DNA of 64,000 nucleotides from Sphagnum compactum (taxonomy: Eukaryota; Bryophyta; Sphagnopsida; Sphagnales), in NCBI GenBank assembly GCA_965153455.1, contig OZ234497.1, positions 12,820,302 through 12,884,301 of the forward strand, in the 5' to 3' direction. Within the stretch, counting starts at the first letter, position 1, and each line of letters begins with the position of its first letter. This document shows positions 40,518-51,921 of the stretch, in pieces. A model generated the notes under the pieces. That model made no database searches. It had not been told where the DNA came from and saw only the letters and a program-made list of their open reading frames with translations. The translations under genes were made by a program, and so were the position numbers.

Positions 40518-41794
40518 TTAGTGGGTGCCCGTGACCTTCGGACACTGTGAAGTCCCCTGGTTTCTTTAAACTAAGAGGGACACACAAAGGCGCAAAGCAA
40601 CCTTTTTTTTTTTTTTTAAAAATTTCCCAATGAAAACATACATGGTGAACAAATCTGGCTATAAACCAAAATATGAAGTACACAACTTTAATCATCCTTC
40701 TATATTTTTGGCTATAGATTAAAAACCAAATCAAAAAAATCTGGCAAATTTTTTTAAATTTTTCCCCTCACTTCTGGTTATTGAAAACACTTTAAAAATC
40801 ATTTGAATTTTTGAATTTCACCATCAAGGAAAAGGCTGCTTGGAACCCATGTTTCTTAAGAGAGAAAGTTTTGTGAGGGTTCTGGGGCCGGTCACCAACA
40901 AATTTTTGAAACTCTTTAGTTTGCAACAATGGATATCGGGTTGCAAATTGAGGACTGGACTTCTTCATGTGGGATATGTTCCAAATTGGCCACTAAAGGC
41001 CGGAAAATAGATCCCTGGACATCCCTTTTTGTTTTTTTGTTTTTTTTTTTGGTGGTGGGTTTTGGTTGACACAATTTGTCATGGGCGGAAAAGACAGACA
41101 GGCCGGAAACAATAATAAACTTAGCCCTTGCATTTCAGTCCTGTACAGGCCCAAATTTCCAGGCTTGTGGTGTTTATTTTAGACCCAGCAGCGATTCCGA
41201 GAGCCACCCCAGTCCTTCCTTGATTGGAAAGCCGGCCTTCGACGAAATCTAGGAGGAGACTACAATGGGGTTATCTATCTTGGAACTGTCCAAAGCTTGA
41301 TTATTATTATTATTATTATTATTTTGAGTGATGGACCAATCATGGATGCCCCCATCACAGAAGGAAACAAAATAAAATTGAACTTGGGGGTCCAATTATG
41401 TGCAACTAACTAATACTGAAAAGGGCTTTGTGGGGGTTTTTTTTTTTTTTTTTTTTCTATTGTGTCATTTTGACTCCTTGATTCTAACTTAGGTGCTGCT
41501 CAAGGCAAGCCAGTTTCATTCAAGTGGGATCCACAATACTCTACGCTGAAGGCAGTCTTCTGAAGTTGCTGGCTAAGCTCAACACAAATGAGATTAGTAA
41601 TAATCTTCACCCGGAACCAGTTCTTGTCATGTCACGGATGGACAGACAGACCAAGCAAGTCTTGGAAATAGCTGTTGACGGGTTTCATGGTTGGGTATGA
41701 GTAGGGTGCCCACATGACTGACATTTTGCTTTGAAAAATATTTGTAATCAGCTTGTCAATATCTGCTGACTCTTCAAAGTTTCAAGGAGGGATC

Positions 41795-41895
41795 CAACTT
41801 TGCATATTCCTTTATGAGTTCAAAGTGTTGGAGCAAAGTCTCCTGAATGATCTTCTCTCCAACACTTTGAACTCATAAAGGCATATGCAAAGTTG
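41795..41895. repeat. 39-bp inverted repeat with 23-nt loop
   Basis: The left arm at 41795-41833 and the right arm at 41857-41895 are reverse complements with one mismatch (TATTCC against GGCATA). The arms include TTTATGAGTTCAAAGTGTTG. It lies at the end of the last captured kinase exon piece and probably arose by a foldback copying event. Confidence 0.9.
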
Positions 41896-43108
41896 ATGTA
41901 GCTTTGTTGGAGTCCATAGCTAACGCCTCCAAATTGGCTGAAGATCCAAATGCTGGAGGTGCGTGCAAACTTGGTACACATCATCATGGATGGCACTTGG
42001 GTGAGTAAAAACATTTCTGGACACTGACACTTTAAAACTGCCATACCCAAATGAACAGCTAGTTCACTTTGGCATCCCAAGTGGAATTTCTTCAGTTTAG
42101 TAAAAGCCTGCATATAGCAATGGTTCGTTGCAGGAATGAAATCACAGTGAAAATAGCTCATATTATACAGAGGACTTACTTGAGTTTAGAAAATGGTCGA
42201 CTGGAAACTTCCTCATCCTGTGACTGGGGACTGGAACTTGGTGATTTGAGTGCCTCGCCTGGAAGAACCTGTCACCACCAGAAGGAGCACATTCCTTCCC
42301 TTCCATCAGGCTACTACTACTGCTACTACTACTACTACTATTAGTCTTGTGGGCAACAACTCCCTGAATCCAAAAGATCTACACACTGCACATCATCAAG
42401 CAAATCTACACAGAAATCTATCAATCAAAGCAGAGACCAAGAAGAGAACAAAAGAAGATTAAACACAAGCTTACATACATGAACTGCGCGCACATGGAAA
42501 GTTGGCCGATTCTCTGGATCCTTTGCATTTTGGAGCAAGGACTTGTGGGTTAACACATCTTCTGCTCTCTCTGCGTTTACATCCAACGCATATCTGTAGG
42601 AGGGCATACAACAGTAAGAGTGTAGCAGTGATTGCTTGGTTCTCGTGAGCAGCAGCAATGACACCCACCACTACACCCAAACTCTCCAAAATGTAACCCT
42701 ATACCCATCTCTCTCTCTCTCTCTCTGTGAATTTCCACCCATCCAAGATATTCACACACGCGCGCACACACTGTGTGTGTGTGTCTCTCTCTTTCTCTCT
42801 CTGAATTTCCACCCACCCAAGATCTTCACACATCCCCTCTCTCTCTCTCTCTCTGTAACCTTGAATTTCTAGCAGGCACCCAAGATCTTGACACATGCGA
42901 ATTTGCAAAGGGAACCCAGAAAGGGCGGCGGCAGAAACAGGAAGGAAGAGAGAACCCAGACCTGGTAGGAAGCTGATTGAAATGCGCAAGAAGCTCGTCC
43001 GCGAAACCGGGTTGGTCCGCCATCGGATTCCCCCTCTTCTTCAACGCTGATCACATCTAGATAAAATTGTTGCGGTTGCCATTCGTCGTTGTCGTCCTCC
43101 TCTTCCAT
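41870..43108 (-). pseudogene. Captured fragment of a STY46-like ACT-domain Ser/Thr kinase gene
   Basis: Four pieces lie collinear on the minus strand. Exon A (43108-42962) ends with QPGFADELLAHFNQLPTR before a GT donor. Exon B (42593-42479) follows a CTACAG acceptor and reads [16 protein letters not shown], then [12 protein letters not shown], before GTATGTAAG. Exon C (about 42257-42170) reads EALKSPSSSPQSQDEE. Exon D (about 41968-41876) reads HAPPAFGSSANLEALAM. Together these match the N-terminal and linker region of the plant STY8/STY17/STY46 cytosolic kinases, which phosphorylate plastid precursor proteins. The ACT and kinase domains are absent. Exon A shows a frame change near its middle, and C is out of phase with B, so it is not a working gene. 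Introns are retained, so capture was at DNA level. Confidence 0.75.
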
Positions 43109-43224
43109 CTAGGGACTTCGATTTCAAGACCTGGTCCTGTCCGTCCGTCGAGGTCCTGAAACCAAGATCGGCACCTGGACGGACAGACAGACGGACAGAC
43201 ACACTGTTGTAATTATATATAAGA

Positions 43225-43513
43225 TTTTGGGTGGTTTTTTGAGGGACCTCTTTACTTGGGGAGATTTTTATCTTGCTTGTTTCAAACCCAAATGGAGGTC
43301 TTTAGGGTCACTAGGTGAAGGACTACCTAGACCCTGTAAACCTCCAGGGCTGGTTAATGATGGGAGAGTGAAATCACACTCCTTGAGAGCTTAACTGTTC
43401 ATTCACTGACCCTACAACCTCAAAACTGAACACAATCCAAAAAAAGAAAAAGTGAGCATTTTGATGATGATGGAATCTTGGAATGAAACCAAATAAATTT
43501 TATTATCAGAATA
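43225..43513. other. Spacer between Helitrons C and D
   Basis: About 290 bp between a TC-type terminus and the next CTAG-type terminus, with no recognisable feature. It may be the original host DNA. Confidence 0.4.
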
Positions 43514-44578
43514 CTAGTGGGTACCCGTGACCTTCGGACATTGTGAAGTCCCTCGGTTTCTTTAAACCATATTTATTTTCTTTAAACCGGGAGCATGCCT
43601 CTCCTGGGCAAGACAGTTTCGGCAGACGCGCGGGTCCTCCAAAGAGGCCTCCTATGAAGGGCGTGCTAACGGGTACCCATGACCTTCGGACACTGTGAAG
43701 TCCCTCGGTTTCCTTAAACCGTATTTATTTCGAAGAAACATTCTATTTTAAAGAGCTGCACGTCGTGAATGTAGCTTCTCGCGGAGTCATTTAGGAGATG
43801 CATGAAGCCTCAAAGGAGGGCTTCTTTGTACACAATGGGTACCAGTGACCTTCTGAAGTCCCCCAAAAGTGAGTGGGGGGGGGGGGCAGGCGGGGGCCGA
43901 GCAAAAAAAGACAAAATTATCAAATATATTTGGTTGGTTTTGAGTGTGTAGTCAAAGATATAGAAGCATGATTGCAGTTGTTTACTCCATATCCGGCTTT
44001 ATAGCCAGTTTTGGCACAATCTTCTTGAGGAAGGTCGCCACATTTTTCTATGGAAGATCCCCCACTGTGGCTACAAACAAAAAATCTTAGAAAAATAAAA
44101 TAAAAAACAACACTGCTAGGGACGACCTGGGGTCGGTCCCTCCTGGCAACTACCTCCTTACTATGAGATAAATTGCCACATGATTGTCTCCTCCATTCCA
44201 TGGATGGATGACGGGATCCCCACCCCCAATAAAGAAAAAGAAAAAATTTCTCCCTTTCCCCCTCTCCCCAAAACCCAAAAAAGGAAGAAATTGGCTGATT
44301 GCATACCTAGCCTTCCTCAGTGCCTGCCTAAAATTTTTATTATGGGCCAATACCCCTTCATAACAGGATGGATACCTATTGTGCTATAAATAGGGCAGAA
44401 TGGGCAATTCCCTGAAACAGTGGAGTTTTGCAATTTAAGAAGGGCCCGCGCCCTCCCCCCCCCCTCTCTTTGCCTTGGATGGATGGAGGGACGAATGAAT
44501 GACGGGATGGACGACGGGACGGATGGATGGAAAGGAGGACCGACGACAACCACCGGACAGACAGACACCTAAAATAGA
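43514..44578 (-). mobile_element. Non-autonomous Helitron D (1,065 bp)
   Basis: Plus-strand CTAGTGGGTACCCGTGACC at 43514 is the reverse complement of a 3' terminus ending CTAG. The other end (minus-strand TCTATTTTAGGTGTCTGTC) lies at 44578. Flanking bases are A and T, the expected target. The 3' hairpin is GTGACC-TTC-GGACAC with one mismatch. Two further truncated copies of the terminus follow inside at about 43670 and 43835. The segment 43995-44085 resembles 33255-33360 in element A, linking the two hairpin types. There is no coding capacity. Confidence 0.8.
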
Positions 44579-45107
44579 TAAATAAATCAATAAATGAATA
44601 AACATAGAAATTATATTCTTATTATTATAATAATATTGTTATGCTAATTTGTATTTTACTCTAGGTTTCTTGTCCCTGTTACTGTTACCGTTATGGTTAA
44701 GCAGCATCACTGCTACTATTACTGTTAAGTCCTTTGTTGCTCTTCAGCTTCTCGTGGTGGATCCTGCTGCCGTTATTGTTTCGTGCCTGTTACTGTTACC
44801 GTCACCGACAAGCACCGTCACTGCTACTGTTACTCCTACTGTTATTGTTACTGTTACAGTTAAGTCCGTCGTTGCTCCAGGTTCTGGTGGTGGGATTCTG
44901 CTTCTGTTGTTGCTGCTGCCGCTGCCGCTTGTTCTTTCGTGGCTCCGGCGATGGCGCGTTTGCACAGCAGCGGAAGGAGAAGAGGGGGAATAGTTATCGC
45001 GTAGTAATTTCGTACAGAATTTGTACAGAAAACAGGCTTGTGTCCAAGCACGAGAAAGAGAGGGAAAGAGAGACACACACAGAGGAAGAAGTGGCGGGGG
45101 AGAGGGG
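44579..45107. other. HMA1 5' flank with TTACTG-rich repeats
   Basis: From about 44680 to 44880 the sequence is a loose array of CTGTTACTGTTA and GTTACCGTTA-type motifs. A GA-rich AGAGAGGGAAAGAGAGACAC tract just before 45108 is likely 5' UTR. I see no separate gene. Confidence 0.5.
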
Positions 45108-48100
45108 ATGTATTTCTCTCGTGGAACTACCCTTATAGGGTCTGCTGCTGTATTGGATTCCTGTTCCGTGTCTTTCCTCGCCGTCTCCTCCTCGCTTTCT
45201 CCTCCTCCTCCTCCTCCACTTCCTGGAGCTGCAAGAAAAAAACCATTCCCGTCCACCACCTCCTGCATACCCTACTCGCGCTTGCTCAGAAGAAGTTTCC
45301 AATTGGGTGCCTACTCTTCTTCGTCGCGGTCTCTTGAGCAAGCCAGTTTTGGAAGATTGAGGAATGGGTGTTTGGAGAAGCGGTGTGGGCATGCGAGTGC
45401 GTCTGTGGGAAGTACAGGAGGTGAGAGAAAAAAGAAGGAAAAACCTTGAATACTTAATTGGTAGGTTTTCGTGCTTTGTATAGGGTTTGCTTTTGTGCCG
45501 GTCTTCTGAGAGATGGTGGAGTGGGTTGTGATTGAAGATTGTGGTCTGTATGTGTGTCTGTGTATGTGCGCAGAGGGCAGAAGAGGCGTGATTCCTAGAG
45601 GAGATGGGTTTGAGAAGGTTCAGATTGATGCTAGGGTTTGCAAAGTGTTATTGGGTGCTGCAGTTGCAGCTCGAGTGGTGGTTGCTTTTGCATCGGAGAA
45701 TTTGAGCAATGGCAGCAGCAGTCATGAGCTGCATGAGCATTATGCAGAAGGAGCACATGCAGCTCATCATCATACCCACGAAGAACATGAGCACCACCAT
45801 GATCATGAACAACAGCATAGTCACCAGCATCACCATCACAGGACGGAGGAGCTGAATCAAGTACAGAGACTGGTGCGAAGGGTATCCGAAGTAACAGGGA
45901 TAGCAACAGTGGCTGATGCATGGAGGGACAACCTTGCTGTCTGCTGTGCATCCACTGTCCTTCTCTTGTTGGGTGCAGTTGTCCCATTCATAATTCCGAA
46001 GCAGCAATCTGCCTCATCCCTCCAGTCTCTCCTTGTCATTCCAGCTCTTCCTCTTACTGGGGTCTGCACTTCTCGCCAAGAAATTCTTGCAAGATACTCT
46101 ATATGTTGGTATGACTTGCTGAATTCAGGAAATTTTGCACAGTTGCCACATGGCAAATGCCACCATGAAATTGATTGATTCTTCATCCCAGCATCTTTCT
46201 TGGCTTGTTTCTCTTGTGCAGTTGGTTGCATTTGTTTGGATTCTTGATCTTGATTTTTCTTCTGTGTGCATTTGACTTTTTCAAGTGGCTGTGAGAAAAA
46301 AAAAGGCCAATCTGAGTGCCACCCTGACAACTCTCATGAGCTTGTCAAACAGCTGCAGAAGATGCAGCCCATCTCTTGAAGAGTTAACTGAGCCAATCAC
46401 TATTGTCTTGATTCCTTGTCACACGAGAAATCCTTCCTTCTAGAGACAGAAGCACCTGTATTGTACCAGGCATTGAAGAATTTTCCTTTGTTCAGATGCT
46501 TGTGCACTACATTGTGAAGTCTCCAGCGACACAGGAATTTTTTGGAGTTTTTTTCTGGATTGTGTATTCAGAAGCACATTGATTTTTTAGGATCTGCTTT
46601 TATCAATGTGTTTTAGTAACACATTGCCATACAAGACTTGTCTTCAGAAGACATTGATTTTTTTTTCTTCTCAATTTCTCTCGTAGGGTTTGAGATTAGG
46701 GGCGCTTTATTTTTCTTTTTTTTGTTGGGGGTCCAGGTACCAGCAGTGTTGGATGCAACAATTGATGTGGCTGGAGGAAAAGTCAACATCCATGTCCTCA
46801 TGGCATTTGCAGCTTTAGCATCTGTGTTCATGGGAAATGCACTCGAAGGTGGCTTACTTCTTGCCATGTTCAGTTTGTCTCACCTTGGTAAGTAATCTTC
46901 CAAGAACACTTGGTTTCATTCCATGTACCACAAGGGAATTTCATGTGCTGGAATTAGTATATACCTACTACCCAGTGCTGATGTGTTTTGGACCCCCTCT
47001 GTCATGCAATATATATACAGCTGAGGACTACTTCACAGAGCGTGCAATGGGTGATGTGAAGGCACTGAAAGAAAACAATCCGGGGTCTGCTCTTGTTTTG
47101 GATGAGTTTGATACTGCAAATCCCCCGCACCTTTCTTCACTCCCATACAAACAACGACCCCTAGCTGAGGTCACTGTGGGTTCTTATGTCCTTGTGAAAG
47201 CTGGTGAGGTATGTTGCCACAGCACTCTGTCTTGTGTTGATTTGATTTCTCACAAAACTTTTTTATGAATGGGGCCACGAAATCTGTCTAAGAAATCGAT
47301 CTCCTTCTCAGCCTTCTTTGGCTCTTGCCCCCTCCATTTGAAATAGAGGGGAATAAAGTGTCATAACCAAGTTTCTTTCAGAACATCATTGTGGTGTTAT
47401 AGCTGCTGAAGTACAGTGCTGATTCCCTTTCACAGAAGACAACTGTCTCACTGAACTGGTTGCTGTTATTTTAAGGTGGTACCGGTGGATGGGGAGGTGT
47501 GGAAAGGCAAGGCGACAGTGAATGTGGAGCATCTTACTGGGGAGGCCACACCTATCGAGAAGCAAGTAGGTGACTCCATACCTGGTGGTGCCCGCAACCT
47601 GGATGGCCTCATGATTGTGAAGGTGATGAATAATTTTCCTTCCCATCATTTTCTGACCAGATCCAAAACATCTTATCTCCCTCAACTTGGTTTTTATAAT
47701 TTTGTGAAATTTGTGATTTTGTGATGATCATGTCACTCTGTTTTTGAGCTGCCAGTCCTTAGCTCTTGCAGGCAGAGCACATAGTGTTGTCAAGGAGGAG
47801 AATGATTTGAATGTAATTGATCCTGTACCATTCTGCTGTACCCAGTGGCAGTTTTTCAAAAAAATGCAGGTCTTCAAGGCTTTGTTTAGCACTGTTACTG
47901 TGATCTATTGCTCAAGGGGTGGCTCTGCTTGTTAGCTTGCACTTTCGGTTTCTGTACTGATTGAATCATCAGGGTGTAGGCTACAAGGACATGGAAGGAG
48001 TCGACAGTTGCACGTATCATGCAGTTGACAGAGGAAGCACAAGCAAGCAGGCCAAAGCTGGAGCGGTGGCTGGACGAATTTAGTGAGCGGTACAGTCAGG

Positions 48101-51074
48101 CTGTGGTTGCTGCTTCACTGGCTGTCGCTGTTTTTGGCCCATTTCTCTTCAAATGGCCTTTTCTTGGTTCTTCAGGTCAGCGTCAGTACTTCTACACTTA
48201 GTTTGAAGTAGCACCTTATGTTCTGTACCCTGTCATCTCTGGCTCTTTTCATTTCCAAACAAAGGTTTTCATTTCCAACACATGTTAAAATATCTCATCT
48301 CGTTACTTTTTCTAGCAACATTGACACATCTTGCCACAGACACAGAAACATTTTACATGAAAGTTCTCTGTTAGAGAGCCAATATTGGTTGTGGTGTTGC
48401 TGCTGCTGTTCAGGTGTGCGGGGTTCACTGTATCGAGCATTGGGTCTGATGGTAGCAGCTTCTCCCTGTGCTCTAGCAGTTGCCCCCCTTGCATATGCAA
48501 CTGCCATCAGTGCTTGTGCTAGGAAGGTATGGAAAGAAATGTCTCTCTCATATGACTGCATATAATGCTGATGTTCAAATTACGAAGCTGAAAGGAACTC
48601 TGCTCTCTGTTGACAACAGGAATTGTCTGATCATGATCATCTTCAACGTTCAACCATCTTGCCCTTAGCAACAAACTGGATTCATAGGTGGGAAGTTTTT
48701 TTTAATTTTTTGTGCAGGGCATTCTTTTGAAGGGAGGAGAGGTACTGGATGCATTGGCAGTTTGTGACACAGTTGCATTTGACAAGACAGGGACATTGAC
48801 CACAGGAGAGTTAATTTGCAAGGCAATTGAACCACTCAGGGGACATGGGCTGCAAGAACCTTGCTGCATACCCAGCTGTGAAACAGAGGCGCTCGCTGTT
48901 GCCACAGCAATGGAACGTGGTGCAATCCATCCTATTGCACGGTTAGTCCTCATGTCTCTCTACCTCCTGTTGAAGCTGGACCCCCATAGCTCAGTGGGTG
49001 CTCTTCTCCTGCATTGAGGCTGTGAACCAAAGTTAATAGAAACAAGACGGGGAATTGTGTTGTGGAACAGGGCAGTTGTGGATCTTTCTCAAGGAAAAGA
49101 GCTGCCAGCAGTGGAAATTGATGATTTTGAAGCTATTCCTGGAGAAGGTTTGATGGCCAATGTGTCCAATTTGGAGGTGCACTTTCATCCTCCACCTTGA
49201 TTAGACAATCTTACAAAGATGTGCACTTTTGTCTGGAAGCTTTCTTTAAGTATACCCAGGAGGTGCAGTCTGGGATCAATTGAGTTTCCACAAGTGTGTC
49301 CTCAATGTGCACATGGAAAGTACCCTGAAAAGTGTTCAAGGTTTCCTTCAATTTAGAATGCCTTTATCATCAGTTTTGCTAGGCCAAGTGTGGTGGCATT
49401 GTTTTGGGCTCTGTTGATAATTCAGGAACATGTGGGATAGGCAGGGGATAAGGCTTTACACAAGGCACGATTGGGTTCACTCGAATTCATCACATCCTCA
49501 TGCACAAGTTCATGGGAGTCTTTAAAAATAAAGGAGGCAGCTAGTGCATCTGCTTATAGCCGAAAGCTTGTGCGAGCAGCTCTGTCTGTGGACCAAAAGG
49601 TATAATATTCATTCTTGGAAGTTGTTGATTCAGGAGTATACACCTCAAGGTCCATTTCTTTGAGTCTCTTTCTATGATGAGTACAAGGCAGGAAGGTCCA
49701 AATGTGCTGGTTTTTGGATTGTGTCTGGAAAGTTGGAAGGTAAGCTACCATTTTATGCAGAAGTACTCATGTTCCATTTTGAGGATCGGTTTTATTGTTC
49801 TATTGCTCAGGTAACCCTGTTCCATTTTGAGGATCAGTTGCGAGAAAATGCGGCAGCAGTAGTTAAGTCTCTGAAGGAGCAGGCGGGAATGCGAGTGTTA
49901 ATGTTGACGGGTGATCATTCCACCACAGCCGAGCGGGTAGCGAAGTCTTTAGGGATTGATGAATTCAAGTCAGGGCTCAAGCCTGAGGATAAGCTCAACG
50001 AAGTCAAGCATTTATCACAGCAAAATGGTAGGCTCTCTATTCCTGCCCTTAGTTTTTCAAAGAGACTTTTCATGCTATGGAGAGGTATCTTTTGTAGATG
50101 TGTACGTGTTTGTCTCCATGTATTTGAGAAAGATGTGACAATCAGAGTGAGTTCTAAAGAGACTTTGTTCAAGCTTGTGCAAAAGTTAGAGTCTTTGGGT
50201 CTGTTGTATATTGAGCTCCTTAACGTGAAGGGAGGATGTGGGATGTGGGTACTACACAGAGACTGGAGGATTGATAATGGTTGGTGATGGGATCAATGAT
50301 GCTCCTGCCTTAGCAGCTGCAACAGTGGGAATTGTGCTTGCACAGAATGCAAGTGCTACAGCTGTGGCTGTTGCAGATGTTTTACTCCTCCAAGATGCCA
50401 TTGATGGGGTTCCCTTTGTAATAGGCAAAGCGCATCAAACCACTTCCTTGGTAAGATTTCATGGTCTGGTGCTGTCCATTTTCTTGACTGATTGAACCAC
50501 TTCTTTCCACATCTTTTGAATGATCATGAGTTCCTACATAGTTGTTCATTTCCCTCCTGGCACGTGATATGTTCCTCCTATACTTTGACTTCTCTCACAA
50601 TGACTTTGTGAACTTGCACAGGTGAAGCAGAGTGTAGCACTTGCACTTTCTTGCATATTTCTTGCAGGCCTTCCTTCAGTCATGGGCTTTTTACCCCTCT
50701 GGCTTACGGTGTGTGCACTCATCAGTTTTCCACTTGATTTGACTTGTTTTACTGCTTGACTTGAGGTTTTGATATATGATATATGGGCTTTCAGGTCTCC
50801 TTGTGCTTTCATGAGCTAAGTAGGACAGGAGTTAGAGAGAGGGTCCCATACACTAGCTGTAGGTCTCAATAGGTTTGTGTGGATTGTGTAGGTTCTTCTC
50901 CATGAAGGTGGAACACTGCTGGTGTGCATAAATTCTGTACGAGCTCTGAAGGATCCATCACGGTCACCCCGACATAGAAGTATATGGTTGAAGAATGCAA
51001 CTTCTGCTGTGACTGCATTTTTACAGCGCAACACTTCTACCCAAGTGCAGTCAGCTCCTGTCGTCTCTTCCTGA
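45108..51074 (+). CDS. HMA1: HMA1-type plastid envelope P1B-ATPase (14 exons)
   Basis: Heavy-metal/cation pump of the HMA1 group in the chloroplast envelope. Exons: 45108-45420, 45574-46061, 46737-46887, 47021-47208, 47476-47622, 47980-48175, 48414-48526, 48718-48941, 49071-49176, 49441-49599, 49811-50027, 50269-50450, 50622-50708, 50892-51074. Every border is GT-AG and phases agree, giving 917 residues, longer than Arabidopsis HMA1. Residues 1-100 form a Ser/Arg-rich transit peptide. A His-rich segment occupies 155-193. The TGE actuator motif is EHLTGEA, the transmembrane metal-site motif is SPC (511-513), and the phosphorylated Asp is D554 in DKTGT. HP (603-604), TGDH (728-731) and GDGIND (773-778) complete the ATPase set. 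I chose the ATG at 45108 because it supplies the transit peptide and joins in phase to exon 2; an in-frame Met at 45513 lies within intron 1. Exon 10 may start at 49445. Confidence 0.95.
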
Positions 51075-51510
51075 AGCAATTCAGTGGAAACAATGCTGGC
51101 TGTCATTTCCAGTTACTATCAGTGGATATGTACGAGTAAAAAACTTGATCACATCACTTTTAATTGAGTTGAGAATCATGAGCTTCCCACTTCATTCTGT
51201 GAAGACTTGTACTCTCATTGTCATGCACAGGAACAAGGAATGTGAAATTCTATATTTTGGAATTTTTCATGCACACGAATTGTCGTGGACTTGTTACTTT
51301 TTGTAAAGACTGTATTTCTAGTGAGTATGAAGACTAGATTTGAGAGGTAAGGCAATCTTTTTCTTTCTTTCCATGGAGACACATAAATAATGAATGACCT
51401 GAAAGAAGCATTTGTTCAAAACCAGACTTCTTTTGTAGTTGTTTCTGTGGGATTTTTTTTTCCCCCCCTCAAGTTCTTCAAATTGGGTGCTGCAGTTTTG
51501 ATGCTTTCTT
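51075..51510. other. HMA1 3' flank
   Basis: Probable 3' UTR and intergenic sequence. No other feature is seen. Confidence 0.5.
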
Positions 51511-51875
51511 TTGCTACAGAAGCTAATCGAGTGCAACAAATACCCTACTGATGAGAAGGGAGTGATCAAATTGGTGAAATTCTGCCCAACTTCATTCCAA
51601 CAAAAGCACTATGAAATGGGAGAAGTTGAAATGACGAAAGAGGAGAACAGAAGTCCTGTTTTATTGATGAATGTCAAATTTTCAATAGCAAATGCAGACA
51701 AACGACAAGTGCATATTCAACCATTGATAGTGATGAATAGCAGATCAACAATGAGAACTGAAGGAGGGTCTCTAAGGGTGGAAGTTAGTCCAAATGTAGC
51801 CAAACCCATTGTTATTACCTGTGTTGGGCATGTATTTAATTCATTTTGGATATTTGGTGTGTTTCGGCACGGTGA

Positions 51876-51915
<40 letters not shown>

Positions 51916-51921
51916 TTATGA
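51511..51921 (+). other. Unrecognised 136-codon open frame
   Basis: An open frame starting MLQKLIECNKYPTDEKG runs into a (TA)n microsatellite (about 51880-51913) that encodes the IYIYIY tail. I recognise no domain and the end is plainly not protein-like. It may be an exon fragment, but chance is more likely. Confidence 0.15.

Larger units (their letters stand above)
40518..43224 (-). mobile_element. Non-autonomous Helitron C carrying captured kinase exons (2.7 kb)
   Basis: On the minus strand the 5' end at 43224 reads TCTTATATATAATTACAA followed by GTCTGTCCGTCTGTC. The 3' end at 40518 reads GGGCACCCACTAA after an imperfect hairpin GTGTCC-GAA-GGTCAC. CTAA fits the CTRR rule. The interior carries the STY-like kinase fragments at 41870-43108, a 39-bp inverted repeat at 41795-41895, CT and CA microsatellites (42711-42855) and an ATT microsatellite near 41300. 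The 43224 terminus could instead belong to the Rep-helicase element. Confidence 0.65.

Noticed and set aside
41820-42161. 113-codon minus-strand frame as a gene
   Set aside because: The kinase-like peptide HAPPAFGSSANLEALAM is in a different frame of the same strand, so this frame is incidental.
44649-45268. Frames in the TTACTG-rich region upstream of HMA1
   Set aside because: Low-complexity Leu- and Ser-rich products with no start context. They overlap the repeat and the HMA1 first exon.
45513-46178. HMA1 starting at the Met at 45513
   Set aside because: This Met and the next 20 residues lie in intron 1. Splicing 45420 to 45574 joins in phase and gives a good transit peptide.
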